In this document: positions 42,361 through 53,506 of the stretch, one piece after another | Position numbering within the stretch: position 1 is the first letter of the stretch | Layout of the letters: each line of letters begins with the position of its first letter | Source: Rachicladosporium sp. CCFEE 5018 | Lineage: Eukaryota; Ascomycota; Dothideomycetes; Cladosporiales; Cladosporiaceae | DNA: 64,000 bases | Assembly (NCBI GenBank): GCA_002077045.2 | Contig: KZ111141.1 | Location: 2,067,275-2,131,274, forward strand | Direction: 5' to 3' | Notes under the pieces: generated by a model | Told to the model about the DNA's origin: nothing | The model's input: the letters and a program-made list of their open reading frames with translations, nothing else | Databases searched by the model: none | Position numbers and translations under genes: made by a program

Positions 42361-44559
42361 ATGGAGGCCCAAGGTATGAAGCGCAAGTCCGACCAACCTT
42401 CTAATCACCCTCACAAAGCGCCCAAAATGGACTCCACGGCCAGCACCGGCGGCAAGATGACTTTTGCGCAGAAGATGATGGCCAAGATGGGCTACAAGGA
42501 GGGTCAAGGCCTGGGTAAAGAGGGAGAGGGCATTATAAACCCCATTGAAGTCAAGCTGCGACCTCAAGGAGCCGGTGTGGGTACTGTAAAGGAGAAGACA
42601 GAGCAGTACAAGGAAGAGCAGCGGCGCAAGGCTGAGGCAAGAGGAGAGGAGTACGAGGGGAGCAGCGAGGAAGAGCGGAAGAAGAGAAAAGAGCGGAGGA
42701 AGAAGATTGGCGGTGGAGGGAGCGGGACCAGCACGCCTAGCATGGGGAGGAAGAAAGTCAAGTACCGGACTGCGGCCGACGTGCAAGCTGCTGCACCCGG
42801 GCTGGAGGTACCGCAGCGGATGTTGAGCTCGATTCTGGACGCTACGGGAGGGGAGAGAAAGCTGCTGAGTAGTGCGGCAGGGCTGATGACGCCTACTGGC
42901 AATGAGCTGGGGACTTCGGAGGAAGAAAAGATTGCGAGAAGAGAGAGGCTGGAGCTGGAGGCGTTTGTGGAGAGTTGGCATGGGCTACAGGAGCAGAAAG
43001 TGTATCTTGAGGAGCATGAGGGGAGGCTTGCGATTGAAGCTGCGCAGAAGAAGGAGGAGTTGGAGAGGCTGGAGAAGTTAGTGCAAAGTGTGGAGAGCTT
43101 GAGTGTCTTGGAGCCTGGTACAGAGGGTGCTAACACGTGGAGCACCACGGTAGAGAAGTTGAGGACGTTGCAGGAAGCCTTCAAGCATGAGATCGACAAG
43201 TATGGGCTGCAAGAGGCAGCGGTTGGAGCTCTGCACCCACTGTTCAAGCTGCAGATGGACGCTTGGAATCCGCTCGAAGACCCTGAACATCTGGTGGTTG
43301 ATCTCCAGAGCCTCAAGATCTTGTTTGGACAGGGCCGTGACGATCTGGCCGTCTCCCATGGTATCCACGACCTCCACAGCCCGTACTCGAAAGCACGGAA
43401 AGCGAAAAGCACATCCCCCTACGAAACAATGATGTACACCCTTTGGCTCCCCAAAGTCCGCACAGCGATCACAAATTGGTCTGTCCTCGACCGAGCACCT
43501 CTCGAGGTCCTAATCTCGGCTTGGCGTCCTCTTCTTCCAGCCTTCATCTACACCAACCTCATGGAGCAACTCCTAGTCCCCAAACTAAATACCGCCCTCG
43601 AATCCTGGGATCCTCGCCCACGAACCCACCATCATAAGTCAAACCTCCTCAAACAGGCACCTCCACACACCTACCTCCTCCCGTGGCTCCAGTACCTTCC
43701 AGCCCAGCACTCAGACCCCTCAGCTTCAATCTCCCTCCTCTCAGACGTCAAGCGGAAGCTTCGCCGCGTCCTAGACACTTGGGACGCGTCCTTCGGTCTT
43801 CCGCCAGGCCTCCTCGAATGGCGCACTGTCTTTCCCACCTCCGAGTTCGACACAATGCTCATCCGCCATCTTATCCCTCGTCTCGCACTCCACCTCTCAG
43901 CAAAGCTAGACATCGATCCCTCCGACCAGGACCTCACGCCACTGGAGAACATCTTCATCTGGTCACCTTACTTTACGCCTACAGTCATGGCCCGGCTACT
44001 AATCGCCGAGTTCTTCCCTAAATGGCTGTCAACGTTGCATCTTTGGCTCACATCGCCAAGTGCGTCCTTCGGCGAGATAGGGGAGTGGTTGAAGTGGTGG
44101 CCGAATCAATTCCCTTCACCCCTCAGATCACACCCAGACATTCAAAGCGAGTTCAACAAGGGTAACACCATGGTCAACAGTGCGCTGGATCTTCTCGACA
44201 ACGACCAACCCCTCTCCTTGCTGCCGCCGCCGGCCGCTGGACCCGCGAAACCAGTCACGATGCCTACTACGCGTGCGCCTGCGGCTGCTGCGACGCGGAA
44301 GGAGGACGTCGAGATCGATCTCCGCGGCGCAATCGAGGCTTGGTGCGCGGATGAGGATCTCTCACTCATACCTCTGCGTGAAGCGCATCCGGGTAACGGA
44401 CTGCCGCTTTTCAGACTTACCGCCAGTGCCAGTGGTAAAGGCGGTGTTATTGTGTATCTGAAGGGCGATTTGGTGTGGGCGCAGAAGAAGAGCGATCGAA
44501 CAACTTACGAGCCAGTCGAGCTGGGCGAACGGCTGGTGGAGAGAGCGGAGGGGAGATAA
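42361..44559 (+). CDS. G-patch splicing factor, Ntr1/Spp382/TFIP11-like (left copy)
   Basis: Activates the DEAH helicase Prp43 to disassemble post-splicing spliceosomes. Single exon, 732 residues. The G-patch is at about residues 38-80, with Met-Gly-Tyr-Lys-Glu-Gly-Gln-Gly-Leu-Gly and a Gly-Ala-Gly-Val-Gly end. A Lys/Glu/Arg-rich helical stretch follows to about residue 125. The GCFC (PAXBP1-like) domain takes most of the rest, with Trp-Asn-Pro-Leu and repeated Trp-x-Pro-type segments in the middle and a Pro/Ala linker near 620-640. The N-terminal TIP_N domain found in animal TFIP11 is not present in full. It starts 281 bp after the transporter stop on the same strand. The identical copy is at 50676-52874. 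Confidence 0.93.
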   Translation: MEAQGMKRKSDQPSNHPHKAPKMDSTASTGGKMTFAQKMMAKMGYKEGQGLGKEGEGIINPIEVKLRPQGAGVGTVKEKTEQYKEEQRRKAEARGEEYEGSSEEERKKRKERRKKIGGGGSGTSTPSMGRKKVKYRTAADVQAAAPGLEVPQRMLSSILDATGGERKLLSSAAGLMTPTGNELGTSEEEKIARRERLELEAFVESWHGLQEQKVYLEEHEGRLAIEAAQKKEELERLEKLVQSVESLSVLEPGTEGANTWSTTVEKLRTLQEAFKHEIDKYGLQEAAVGALHPLFKLQMDAWNPLEDPEHLVVDLQSLKILFGQGRDDLAVSHGIHDLHSPYSKARKAKSTSPYETMMYTLWLPKVRTAITNWSVLDRAPLEVLISAWRPLLPAFIYTNLMEQLLVPKLNTALESWDPRPRTHHHKSNLLKQAPPHTYLLPWLQYLPAQHSDPSASISLLSDVKRKLRRVLDTWDASFGLPPGLLEWRTVFPTSEFDTMLIRHLIPRLALHLSAKLDIDPSDQDLTPLENIFIWSPYFTPTVMARLLIAEFFPKWLSTLHLWLTSPSASFGEIGEWLKWWPNQFPSPLRSHPDIQSEFNKGNTMVNSALDLLDNDQPLSLLPPPAAGPAKPVTMPTTRAPAAAATRKEDVEIDLRGAIEAWCADEDLSLIPLREAHPGNGLPLFRLTASASGKGGVIVYLKGDLVWAQKKSDRTTYEPVELGERLVERAEGR

Positions 44560-45191
44560 TCGCGTGCGAGAACGCTGGATGAACGGCACTGGTAGGGCGG
44601 AGACATGGCTCAAAAGGTATGACTTCCCGATCGACTGTGATGTATGCTTGTGAGAGCTACCAGTCCACGTCTTGTGGCTAATGAAGTGGGGAATGATGTT
44701 TAGGAACGAACGATGAAGCGGATTTGCGTGGGAGACGCTACAGGGCCTAGTATTCGGACTTGCAGCTGGCAGAGGAGGGAAGCACGAGTTGCTGAAGCGG
44801 GAATGACGGAGGACACCACGGTTCCGCGACTCGGGTAGCATGGCTGGGTGTCTTAGGTCGCTTACACGTACAGACTCTCGAGCCTTTCTATATGCAAATC
44901 CCTACCATCCCAGGTGACCCACCGTTGTATTCTTGAGGGCTTGGTCCCGATCGTACAGTCCGCGCGTCGAGCGACTTTTCCCACCTCTAAATTCCCATCT
45001 CCCCGCCACTACCCCGACTAATTCCCACCACTGCTGGGCTCTTCACGCCCCAAGTCCCTGAGAAGTCACATCGCACATCAGCACAATCGTTCACACAAAT
45101 TCCATCAATTCTGGCTCGCCTCTTTCTTTGCCATCTCATGTTCCTCCACGCTATGCAATGCGTAACACATGAACCTCTCCCCCATGCAATA
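44560..45191. other. convergent intergenic region
   Basis: About 630 bp between the G-patch gene and the Uds1 gene, which point toward each other. No coding signal. Repeated at 52875-53506. Confidence 0.5.
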
Positions 45192-47978
45192 CTACACCGC
45201 AGCAGAAGAGGAGAGGAAAGAAGTCGTACTACCGCCTCGGTCATGGCCATTGCCGTGTCCATTGACCATAAGTCCATTTCCACTAACAGAGCTGTTCGCC
45301 GTGTGAGATGTGCTAGGGACGTTGGGCGTAAGCGTGCCGTTCGGACCCGGTGGAGCGCGAGTAGCAGAAGCTTCCCGTGAGGAAGGCGAAGGATGCGCGT
45401 GTCGGAGATGGCGGAGCTGCGTTTCGAGCGCGCGACGGTGGTCTTGCTCAGCCTGATAGACAGGGTCAGTACCAGGGTTCAGTAGATTGGAGACGAAGGG
45501 CGACTTACACGCAGAGCCCGCACGCCCTCGGCACGCGTCTCCCTCATCATCCGCTTGAACTCTTGCCGTAATACCATGACGCTTACGCCCTCGCCACCGG
45601 CGCGTCCCATGACACTTTCTCGCCCGCCCGGTCCAGCTGTAGCCGGACTCTTGATGCCCAGCCAGCGGACTTTCTCATCGCTCAGCTGGCCTTCAAGTGC
45701 TTCGACGCGGTCTCGCAATCCGTCAATCAGGTAGTCAAGTTGCGTGCGCTCGTGCTCGAGTTGCAGACTCTCCCTAGTCAGGTCTTGAAAGTCCGTCGTC
45801 AGGGCCATAAGCTCGGTCTCGAGCACTTTTGTCCGCTCGGTATCTTGCGGCGGAGCTGAGCGGAAGGTAGTGAGATCGCGCTCTAGCTCTGCATTCGCTG
45901 ACCGCAGTGAAGCGACTTCGGCAGCGACAGCGATATTGCGTTCGTTCAGCGCCTGGACTTCACTCGCCTGCGCTGCCTTAGCGCGCTCTGCACGTGAACC
46001 ATAGGCGCCGTCGAGCTCCGCTTTGGCCATTGCTAGCTCCGTCGTAAGGCGCACGACTTCGTTCTCGAGATTCTCCATTTCTGTCGAGACCGTGATGTGC
46101 TTTGACTCGGCGGCTTCGCGCGCGGAGGTCGCGGCGGTGAGTTGGGTCGTGAGATCGGCATGTTTGGCCTCTGATCGTTTGAGCTGCGTATCGGACTCAA
46201 CTGTGAAGATACGGGCGTCGTCGATGAGTTCCGCGACTTGGGCCTCGAGATCGTCCACCTTCTCCTGCAGAGCTGTGGCAGTGGACTGGTGATCTTGCAG
46301 TGCTCGAGTCATCTCTTCGCGCTCTGCGCCCTTGGTATCGGCTGTGCGGCGAAGCTGCTCGAGCTCGTTCTCGACGTTCAGGAACTCGGCGCGGAGATGA
46401 CCGACTTCGCTCTCAGATCGTGTGTGGTTCACCATGGCATTTGCGAGCTCATCTTGCAGGGACCCATGTGTGGCCACCAGACTCGCGTTCTTAGTGTTCA
46501 GCTCCTCCATCTGCCTGTCCTTCTCTGCGTCCGACTTGCCATTGAGCTCTCGCTGCTGCTGCACCTGGCGTCGTAGAATGTCCTGCTGCTCACGTGCAGA
46601 CATAGCACGATCGAATAGGTGCTGCACTCTCGAGTTGAAAGCTGGCAGTGAGAATGACTCCTTTGCGGAGACTACAGGCGTTGCGTCGTCAGCGTTGGAG
46701 GTGTCCTCTGCATCTGTACCACGAGCACTTGAGGTATCACTTTGCAAGATCTCCCACAACCCGCCCAGCGTGGCGTCATACTCGTTGACTTTCTTCGTGT
46801 GAAACGCAAGCTTGCCATTCGCTTCTTCGATCTCTCGAGCAGCGCCAGTCCGTGCGCCCTCGAGCTCCCGCGAAGCATGCTGCCCGCGCTCTCGCGCCTC
46901 TCGCAGATCATCGTTGTGCTGTCGAAGAAGGTGCTCAACATTACCAAGACACTCTTCAAGGTACGCCAGCTGAGGCTGGTAGTCTTGACCTGTGACTTCG
47001 GGCGGCTCTTGCAGATCTGGCAGCATCGCAGCTGACGAAAGAAGCAGAGTGTTGTGCAGCTGGGTATTCAGGCCCTCGAGCTGCTCCTCGACGCTGCTCA
47101 CTGTTCGATGCGTGTGTTCTTCTACACGTGCGAGATGCGCTGAGGTCTCATGCTGCTCCTGCTGTAGATGTCGCAGATTGTTCTCGAGACGATCAAAGTC
47201 AGTCGTCAGCTTGCCAGCAGGATCATCGCGGTCCACTTGCCCGTAGCGTGGCTCGGGCGGAACTTCGACACCCCTTGACCTGCCCGCCTCACTGATCACA
47301 CTTCGTAACTGATCATTGAGCTGCTCAAGTCGCATCTGCATGCCATGTAGCTGCTGTTCGTGCTCTTCCTGTAGCTTCCGCGATGTGGCGCGCTTCTGCA
47401 AGCGATTGCTGGATTGCAAAGGCGCGCCGCACAGGATGTCTCTTATGCCATCAAACTCGTCCGGGGAGTACATGCTAGATGCTCGGCTGTCTCTCTCACG
47501 CTCGTGGTCGAAGTGTCCGTTGGTCGCAGCCTGAGCGTGCTCGTCCTTCTTCTCAGCCAAGACAGCTGCAGTGTGCTGCAAGAGTTTGCGCTCCACGATC
47601 TGTCGCCGATCCAGCAGCTTCTTTATCGTCTCATTCAACTCATCGACCTTGCGCGTGCTGCTAGCCACCTCCTCCTCGGCTTGCCCAAGAGACTTACTCT
47701 CGATGCTTGAGCTACTGGGCCGTCTCTGGCCTAAGAGACTCCGACGAGGCCTCTTAGGACTGTCAGGACTTTGTGGTGTGTCTGCCCTGCCTTTGCCGCT
47801 GCTAGAGGAGTACAGCCTCGTCAAGTTCTGCGCAGCATCTCTGACTTTGCTCTCGAAGGCCAATTGCCGTTGCGCAGCTTCGAGTCTCGTTCGCAAGCGA
47901 TCTGCCTCTTTCTTCAGCGCATCGACCTCCTGGATCGTAAGCACCTCATAGCCTTGCGTGTCTAGTAGCGCAGTCTCG
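45192..47978 (-). CDS. Uds1-domain coiled-coil protein, left copy cut by gap 2
   Basis: Same gene as 53507-56634. Exon 2 is 45452-45192 and exon 1 runs from 45509 to the gap at 47978; the first 115 or so codons are missing because the contig ends there. The last readable residues toward the N terminus are Arg-Glu-Thr. Any frame continued through the Ns joins this protein to antisense sequence upstream of the transporter and is chimeric. Confidence 0.9.
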
Positions 47979-48078
47979 NNNNNNNNNNNNNNNNNNNNNN
48001 NNNNNNNNNNNNNNNNNNNNNNNNNNNNNNNNNNNNNNNNNNNNNNNNNNNNNNNNNNNNNNNNNNNNNNNNNNNNNN
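47979..48078. other. assembly gap 2 (100 N)
   Basis: Exactly 100 undetermined bases flanked by the 8,215-bp repeat copies. Confidence 0.99.
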
Positions 48079-48675
48079 GGTAAAATGAGAGCCAAGTGCC
48101 CAGAGAAAGCTGGGCGTGCGAGTCGGAGCTCGTGGACTCGCAGCTGACACGCAAACGAGATTTGGATCTCTCGCTGTCGCACGATACTGGACCTCTGGAA
48201 CGATGGTGTGCACGAATGCACGAATGCAAGATCCTGCTACCCGGATGCCAGTCTATAAGCCGTGCTGGTATGCGCCTGGCGCAATCCCTCCCGAAACATC
48301 CTCCCAGCATCACCACCCGTTGCATGCGGAGCCCCGCAAGCCTCGCCAGCGCTAGACTTGCTCGAGCCTAGCGGGCGATCCAAGCCTCATCTACCACGCC
48401 CAAAACGTGAGCTTGACATGCCTCCCTGCTAGATCTCTCATGTAGCCGGGGCCTGGGCGAACGGCCTACCACGAGGTCGAGGAGAGCTTGGCTCAGAGAT
48501 CAGCCTGATTTACTCCAGACGTCTCGAATGATGGATCCTTTGGCAGGCGGGCCGCATCGCCAGTATATCGTAGGAGTCACGTATATATTGTATATACCTC
48601 TCGCGCTCCCTTCTGCACGTGTACACATTCCTCTCTTGGACCCACCTTCACTTCACATCAGGACAGTTGGGCAAG

Positions 48676-50394
48676 ATGGTCAAGGCTACTGAGAAGCTGT
48701 CCACGGCGGCGATGCAGAACGTTGCGGAGGTGCAGGCGATGGCACCTGAGCTGGAGAGGGTGGACTGGAAGAAGTCGCCTTCGCTCCGCAAGCTGTACTT
48801 CTACGCAGCTGTGCTGTGTGTGGCTTCCGCTACGACTGGTTACGATGGGTGAGTCGAGATGGAATCGCAGTGGGGCGCGCAAGGGCTAAGAATGCACACA
48901 GATCTATGTTGAACGCCATGCAGTTCTTCCCGACCTGGCAGACGTACATGGGCAACCCGACCTCCGTCACCCTCGGTCGCTTGTCCGCAATGTACAACAT
49001 CGGTTCCATCGCTTCCCTCCCTGTCGTTCCCTGGGTCAGCGATCACTACGGTCGCCGTCTCCCGATCATTGTCGGTTGCTTCATCATGGTTGCCGCCGCA
49101 GCGATCCAGGCTGGTGCCATCAACTTGGCCATGTTCGAGGGTGCCCGTTTCTTCATGGGTTTCGGTAACTCCATGGCTCAGCTTTCCGCACCTCTTCTCC
49201 TCACCGAGATCTGTCATCCTCAGCATCGCGCCCGTGTCACAGCCGTCTACAACTGCTTGTGGAACGTCGGTGCTTTGATCTGCTCTTGGGTATCATTCGG
49301 CACACAGAACATTGGCAACGACTGGGCATGGAGGACACCAACTCTCCTCCAGGCACTGCCCTCCGTCATCCAGCTGATGTTCATCTGGACGATCCCAGAG
49401 TCCCCACGTTGGTTGATCTCCAAGGATCGCTCCCACGAGGCATTGGAGATGCTCGGCAAGTACCACGCTGACGGCAATGTCGACCACCCGACTGTGCAAT
49501 TCGAGTACGCCGAGATGAAGGAGACTCTTCGCCTCGAGTTCCTGTACAAGAAGTCATCCAGCTACTTGGACTTCTTCAAGACCAAGGGCAACCGTTACCG
49601 TCTTATCCTCATCATCTCGCTCGGTCTGTTCTCGCAATGGTCCGGCAACGCGCTCTTCTCGTATTACGCCAACAAGGTCTATGCCGCCGCTGGTGTGTCT
49701 GACCCCAAGTCTGGTCTCGGTCTCGATGGTGGCAACAAGGTGTTGTCCCTCATCATTTCCATCTCCTGCGCCTTCTTGATTGACAAAGCCGGCCGCCGCC
49801 CGCTGTTCTTGGCTGCTACCGGTGGCATGTTCCTGATGTTCATGGGTGCTACCATCGCTGGCTCGCAGTACACTCGCACTGGCAACACTGGCGTCGGTAT
49901 TGGTGTCATCACCTTCTTCTGGCTCCACGGTGTGGCTTACGCGTTCGCCTGGTCCGGTCTCCTCGTCGCCTACACTGTTGAGATCCTGCCTTACAAGCTT
50001 CGTGCTAAGGGTTTGATGGTACGTTCACAATCACATCCACTCCACATCGAATCATAGCTAACATCACATCCAGATCATGAACTTGTCCGTCCAAGTCGCC
50101 CTCACCATCAACAACCAAGTCAACCCCATCCCCATGGACGGCGCCTGGAAGGGCTCCGAGTGGAAGCTTTACTGCGTCTACACCGTGTGGATCTTCCTCG
50201 AGCTGCTGTTCATCTACTTCCTCTACGTCGAGACCAAGGGTCCGACTCTTGAGGAGATTGCCCGCATCTTCGATGGTGAAAGCGCTGAGGTCGGACTTGC
50301 GGATACCAAGGATATGCCTGAGCTCAACGACGAGAGCTACTCGCACATGAAGGGTGCTGAGGCTGGTGCACACCACGATGAGATCAGGAGGTAG
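48676..50394 (+). CDS. MFS sugar transporter (right copy, probably duplicate of 40361)
   Basis: Exons 48676-48848, 48902-50018 and 50074-50394, each exactly 8,315 bp from the left copy and with the same translation, introns and flanks. It should be counted once unless the duplication is proved. Confidence 0.88.
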
Positions 50395-50675
50395 ATTTTT
50401 TCATGGGAGGATACTTGTAGTCGGAGACGTGATAGCTTCTGCAAGATATTGTAATACGACTTCCGCTCACAGCATCACATCTGAATCTCACAGACATTTG
50501 CCGCATCATTTGTTGACCCATGACCTTACCGCCAGCTCGTTGCACGTGACCTCACCCAGCCTATGATAAAGTGGTCCTCACATGACTCGCACTCTTGAAC
50601 CCATAGAGACGTTAATTATTACTCGACTGTGATGCCTCTTCCACTCTCCTCATCTATTCAAAACCACCGCCCGCC

Positions 50676-52874
50676 ATGGAGGCCCAAGGTATGAAGCGCA
50701 AGTCCGACCAACCTTCTAATCACCCTCACAAAGCGCCCAAAATGGACTCCACGGCCAGCACCGGCGGCAAGATGACTTTTGCGCAGAAGATGATGGCCAA
50801 GATGGGCTACAAGGAGGGTCAAGGCCTGGGTAAAGAGGGAGAGGGCATTATAAACCCCATTGAAGTCAAGCTGCGACCTCAAGGAGCCGGTGTGGGTACT
50901 GTAAAGGAGAAGACAGAGCAGTACAAGGAAGAGCAGCGGCGCAAGGCTGAGGCAAGAGGAGAGGAGTACGAGGGGAGCAGCGAGGAAGAGCGGAAGAAGA
51001 GAAAAGAGCGGAGGAAGAAGATTGGCGGTGGAGGGAGCGGGACCAGCACGCCTAGCATGGGGAGGAAGAAAGTCAAGTACCGGACTGCGGCCGACGTGCA
51101 AGCTGCTGCACCCGGGCTGGAGGTACCGCAGCGGATGTTGAGCTCGATTCTGGACGCTACGGGAGGGGAGAGAAAGCTGCTGAGTAGTGCGGCAGGGCTG
51201 ATGACGCCTACTGGCAATGAGCTGGGGACTTCGGAGGAAGAAAAGATTGCGAGAAGAGAGAGGCTGGAGCTGGAGGCGTTTGTGGAGAGTTGGCATGGGC
51301 TACAGGAGCAGAAAGTGTATCTTGAGGAGCATGAGGGGAGGCTTGCGATTGAAGCTGCGCAGAAGAAGGAGGAGTTGGAGAGGCTGGAGAAGTTAGTGCA
51401 AAGTGTGGAGAGCTTGAGTGTCTTGGAGCCTGGTACAGAGGGTGCTAACACGTGGAGCACCACGGTAGAGAAGTTGAGGACGTTGCAGGAAGCCTTCAAG
51501 CATGAGATCGACAAGTATGGGCTGCAAGAGGCAGCGGTTGGAGCTCTGCACCCACTGTTCAAGCTGCAGATGGACGCTTGGAATCCGCTCGAAGACCCTG
51601 AACATCTGGTGGTTGATCTCCAGAGCCTCAAGATCTTGTTTGGACAGGGCCGTGACGATCTGGCCGTCTCCCATGGTATCCACGACCTCCACAGCCCGTA
51701 CTCGAAAGCACGGAAAGCGAAAAGCACATCCCCCTACGAAACAATGATGTACACCCTTTGGCTCCCCAAAGTCCGCACAGCGATCACAAATTGGTCTGTC
51801 CTCGACCGAGCACCTCTCGAGGTCCTAATCTCGGCTTGGCGTCCTCTTCTTCCAGCCTTCATCTACACCAACCTCATGGAGCAACTCCTAGTCCCCAAAC
51901 TAAATACCGCCCTCGAATCCTGGGATCCTCGCCCACGAACCCACCATCATAAGTCAAACCTCCTCAAACAGGCACCTCCACACACCTACCTCCTCCCGTG
52001 GCTCCAGTACCTTCCAGCCCAGCACTCAGACCCCTCAGCTTCAATCTCCCTCCTCTCAGACGTCAAGCGGAAGCTTCGCCGCGTCCTAGACACTTGGGAC
52101 GCGTCCTTCGGTCTTCCGCCAGGCCTCCTCGAATGGCGCACTGTCTTTCCCACCTCCGAGTTCGACACAATGCTCATCCGCCATCTTATCCCTCGTCTCG
52201 CACTCCACCTCTCAGCAAAGCTAGACATCGATCCCTCCGACCAGGACCTCACGCCACTGGAGAACATCTTCATCTGGTCACCTTACTTTACGCCTACAGT
52301 CATGGCCCGGCTACTAATCGCCGAGTTCTTCCCTAAATGGCTGTCAACGTTGCATCTTTGGCTCACATCGCCAAGTGCGTCCTTCGGCGAGATAGGGGAG
52401 TGGTTGAAGTGGTGGCCGAATCAATTCCCTTCACCCCTCAGATCACACCCAGACATTCAAAGCGAGTTCAACAAGGGTAACACCATGGTCAACAGTGCGC
52501 TGGATCTTCTCGACAACGACCAACCCCTCTCCTTGCTGCCGCCGCCGGCCGCTGGACCCGCGAAACCAGTCACGATGCCTACTACGCGTGCGCCTGCGGC
52601 TGCTGCGACGCGGAAGGAGGACGTCGAGATCGATCTCCGCGGCGCAATCGAGGCTTGGTGCGCGGATGAGGATCTCTCACTCATACCTCTGCGTGAAGCG
52701 CATCCGGGTAACGGACTGCCGCTTTTCAGACTTACCGCCAGTGCCAGTGGTAAAGGCGGTGTTATTGTGTATCTGAAGGGCGATTTGGTGTGGGCGCAGA
52801 AGAAGAGCGATCGAACAACTTACGAGCCAGTCGAGCTGGGCGAACGGCTGGTGGAGAGAGCGGAGGGGAGATAA
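50676..52874 (+). CDS. G-patch splicing factor, Ntr1/TFIP11-like (right copy)
   Basis: Same 732-residue protein as 42361-44559, including its promoter and 3' flank. Two unmutated copies of a single-copy spliceosome factor would be unusual, which supports an assembly cause. Confidence 0.88.
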   Translation: MEAQGMKRKSDQPSNHPHKAPKMDSTASTGGKMTFAQKMMAKMGYKEGQGLGKEGEGIINPIEVKLRPQGAGVGTVKEKTEQYKEEQRRKAEARGEEYEGSSEEERKKRKERRKKIGGGGSGTSTPSMGRKKVKYRTAADVQAAAPGLEVPQRMLSSILDATGGERKLLSSAAGLMTPTGNELGTSEEEKIARRERLELEAFVESWHGLQEQKVYLEEHEGRLAIEAAQKKEELERLEKLVQSVESLSVLEPGTEGANTWSTTVEKLRTLQEAFKHEIDKYGLQEAAVGALHPLFKLQMDAWNPLEDPEHLVVDLQSLKILFGQGRDDLAVSHGIHDLHSPYSKARKAKSTSPYETMMYTLWLPKVRTAITNWSVLDRAPLEVLISAWRPLLPAFIYTNLMEQLLVPKLNTALESWDPRPRTHHHKSNLLKQAPPHTYLLPWLQYLPAQHSDPSASISLLSDVKRKLRRVLDTWDASFGLPPGLLEWRTVFPTSEFDTMLIRHLIPRLALHLSAKLDIDPSDQDLTPLENIFIWSPYFTPTVMARLLIAEFFPKWLSTLHLWLTSPSASFGEIGEWLKWWPNQFPSPLRSHPDIQSEFNKGNTMVNSALDLLDNDQPLSLLPPPAAGPAKPVTMPTTRAPAAAATRKEDVEIDLRGAIEAWCADEDLSLIPLREAHPGNGLPLFRLTASASGKGGVIVYLKGDLVWAQKKSDRTTYEPVELGERLVERAEGR

Positions 52875-53506
52875 TCGCGTGCGAGAACGCTGGATGAACG
52901 GCACTGGTAGGGCGGAGACATGGCTCAAAAGGTATGACTTCCCGATCGACTGTGATGTATGCTTGTGAGAGCTACCAGTCCACGTCTTGTGGCTAATGAA
53001 GTGGGGAATGATGTTTAGGAACGAACGATGAAGCGGATTTGCGTGGGAGACGCTACAGGGCCTAGTATTCGGACTTGCAGCTGGCAGAGGAGGGAAGCAC
53101 GAGTTGCTGAAGCGGGAATGACGGAGGACACCACGGTTCCGCGACTCGGGTAGCATGGCTGGGTGTCTTAGGTCGCTTACACGTACAGACTCTCGAGCCT
53201 TTCTATATGCAAATCCCTACCATCCCAGGTGACCCACCGTTGTATTCTTGAGGGCTTGGTCCCGATCGTACAGTCCGCGCGTCGAGCGACTTTTCCCACC
53301 TCTAAATTCCCATCTCCCCGCCACTACCCCGACTAATTCCCACCACTGCTGGGCTCTTCACGCCCCAAGTCCCTGAGAAGTCACATCGCACATCAGCACA
53401 ATCGTTCACACAAATTCCATCAATTCTGGCTCGCCTCTTTCTTTGCCATCTCATGTTCCTCCACGCTATGCAATGCGTAACACATGAACCTCTCCCCCAT
53501 GCAATA
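52875..53506. other. convergent intergenic region (right copy)
   Basis: Repeat of 44560-45191; nothing coding seen. Confidence 0.5.

Larger units (their letters stand above)
39764..47978. repeat. 8,215-bp direct repeat, left copy (gap 2 flank)
   Basis: Runs up to the first N of gap 2 and matches 48079-56293 at a constant offset of 8,315. Every reading frame in one copy has a partner with the same translation in the other. It carries the transporter, the G-patch gene and the C-terminal part of the Uds1 gene. Confidence 0.93.

Noticed and set aside
45479..48325. A 948-codon minus-strand frame running through gap 2
   Set aside because: It joins the Uds1 protein to antisense sequence upstream of the transporter across 100 Ns; a chimera created by the gap.
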